Source: an uncultured Solirubrobacter sp. (GTDB lineage Bacteria; Actinomycetota; Thermoleophilia; Solirubrobacterales; Solirubrobacteraceae). Taken from it: 5,729 nt of DNA. Both the position numbers and the translations under genes were made by a program. Positions 5,293-5,729 of this stretch are shown piece by piece (position 1 is the stretch's first letter; every line of letters starts with the position of its first letter). Location: positions 1-5,729 of the forward strand of contig CALMNS010000316.1 of NCBI GenBank assembly GCA_937871635.1, given 5' to 3'. The notes beneath the pieces are model-generated. The model worked only from the letters and a program-made list of their open reading frames with translations, ran no database searches and was not told the origin of the DNA.

Positions 5293-5729
5293 ATGGCGCT
5301 CCGCCGCCCCCAGCCGTCGTCGAGCCGCCGCGGCGTCGCCGCGATGCTCGCCTGCGTCGCGATCGCCGGCTGCGGCGCGGACGCGGCCTCGTCGGGGGCG
5401 CCGGCCGACGGGACCGTGCTCACCATCTCCACGCCGCTGGACGCCGGCACCACGGAGCTGCGCCGTCTCGACGCGGACACGCTCGCGCCGCGCGGGGGCG
5501 GCTTCGACCTGGGTGAGTACCACGACGCCTGGGCGCTCTCCTCGGACCGGCGGACCCTCGCGGTCGGGACGTTCGCGCGGACCGGCCTGCGGCTGATCGA
5601 TCCGGCGAGCCTCTCGCTCGTGCGCGACGTGCCGATGCCGATCGCGGCGGTCGGCGTCGGGTGGGTGGACCGCGTGCGGGTGGCGGTGCTCCTCCAGGCC
5701 GGCGGCGTCGTCCTCGTCGACGCGCGGCG
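5293..5729 (+). CDS. Secreted lipoprotein, beta-propeller-like (3' end outside window)
   Basis: 145 codons of an exported protein that runs off the right edge. The N-terminus has an Arg-rich n-region (MALRRPQPSSSRRG), a short hydrophobic core and the lipobox IAGC with Cys27 as the lipidation site, so it should be anchored to the outer face of the membrane. A flexible Ala/Ser/Gly linker follows. From about residue 43 the sequence has the rhythm of beta-propeller blades: ELRRLDADTLAP (55-66), WALSSDRRTLAVGTFA (80-95) and GLRLIDPASLSLV (98-110), then VGWVDRVRVAVLL and VVLVDAR. This pattern is typical of WD40/YVTN-like secreted repeat proteins, in which 'SpDgrtLavg' and 'liDp.sl' recur. The start at 5293 gives the needed basic n-region; the ATG at codon 18 would not. 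There is no strong ribosome binding site. Ligand and role are unknown. Confidence 0.82.
   Translation, partial: MALRRPQPSSSRRGVAAMLACVAIAGCGADAASSGAPADGTVLTISTPLDAGTTELRRLDADTLAPRGGGFDLGEYHDAWALSSDRRTLAVGTFARTGLRLIDPASLSLVRDVPMPIAAVGVGWVDRVRVAVLLQAGGVVLVDAR

Noticed and set aside
5064..5480. A 138-codon minus-strand frame opposite the lipoprotein start
   Set aside because: The plus strand here encodes a good lipoprotein signal and propeller-like sequence. The minus frame is Arg/Ser/Ala-rich and has no recognisable domain.
1..5729. CRISPR arrays, tRNA or rRNA genes, insertion sequences, attachment sites
   Set aside because: No regularly spaced repeats, no tRNA-like cloverleaf sequence, no transposase fragments and no terminal inverted repeats were seen by eye on either strand.

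Overview
The window is very GC-rich, with strong G/C bias at third codon positions and several GTG starts. This suggests a high-GC actinobacterium. The mix of an actinobacterial-style Nei1 glycosylase, a spore photoproduct lyase homologue and a beta-propeller lipoprotein would fit a soil lineage such as Streptomyces-like or Thermoleophilia bacteria, but that placement is a guess from gene style, not a measurement.

Region 1 (1-2549, minus strand) is a likely three-gene operon read right to left. It holds a spore photoproduct lyase family radical SAM enzyme, an extended SDR NAD-dependent epimerase/dehydratase that starts 3 bases after the lyase stop, and a DoxX-family membrane protein that runs off the left edge. 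Region 2 (2570-3140) holds two small genes that converge and overlap by 29 bases: a 100-residue protein with a C-terminal segment reminiscent of SPOR domains (plus strand), and a three-helix membrane protein (minus strand). Region 3 (3212-4006, plus) is a complete Fpg/Nei-family DNA glycosylase with all catalytic residues. Region 4 (3999-4864, minus) is a two-gene, translationally coupled unit: an RraB-like protein followed by a YmdB-type macro-domain ADP-ribose hydrolase. Region 5 (4865-5292) has no intact gene. It contains the remnant of a nucleotidyltransferase gene whose two recognisable ends lie in different reading frames, with the middle lost. Region 6 (5293 to the right edge, plus) is the start of a secreted lipoprotein with beta-propeller-like sequence.

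Taken together, the window is rich in damage response and nucleic-acid maintenance: UV-lesion reversal (SPL), oxidised-base excision (Nei), ADP-ribose removal (macro domain) and possible RNase control (RraB). The most interesting arrangement is the RraB-macro pair. In E. coli, RraB inhibits RNase E, and the macro protein YmdB has been reported to inhibit RNase III, so this operon may join homologues of two RNase regulators. Genes from 490 to 4864 are packed almost without gaps, so most promoters must lie inside neighbouring coding sequence.
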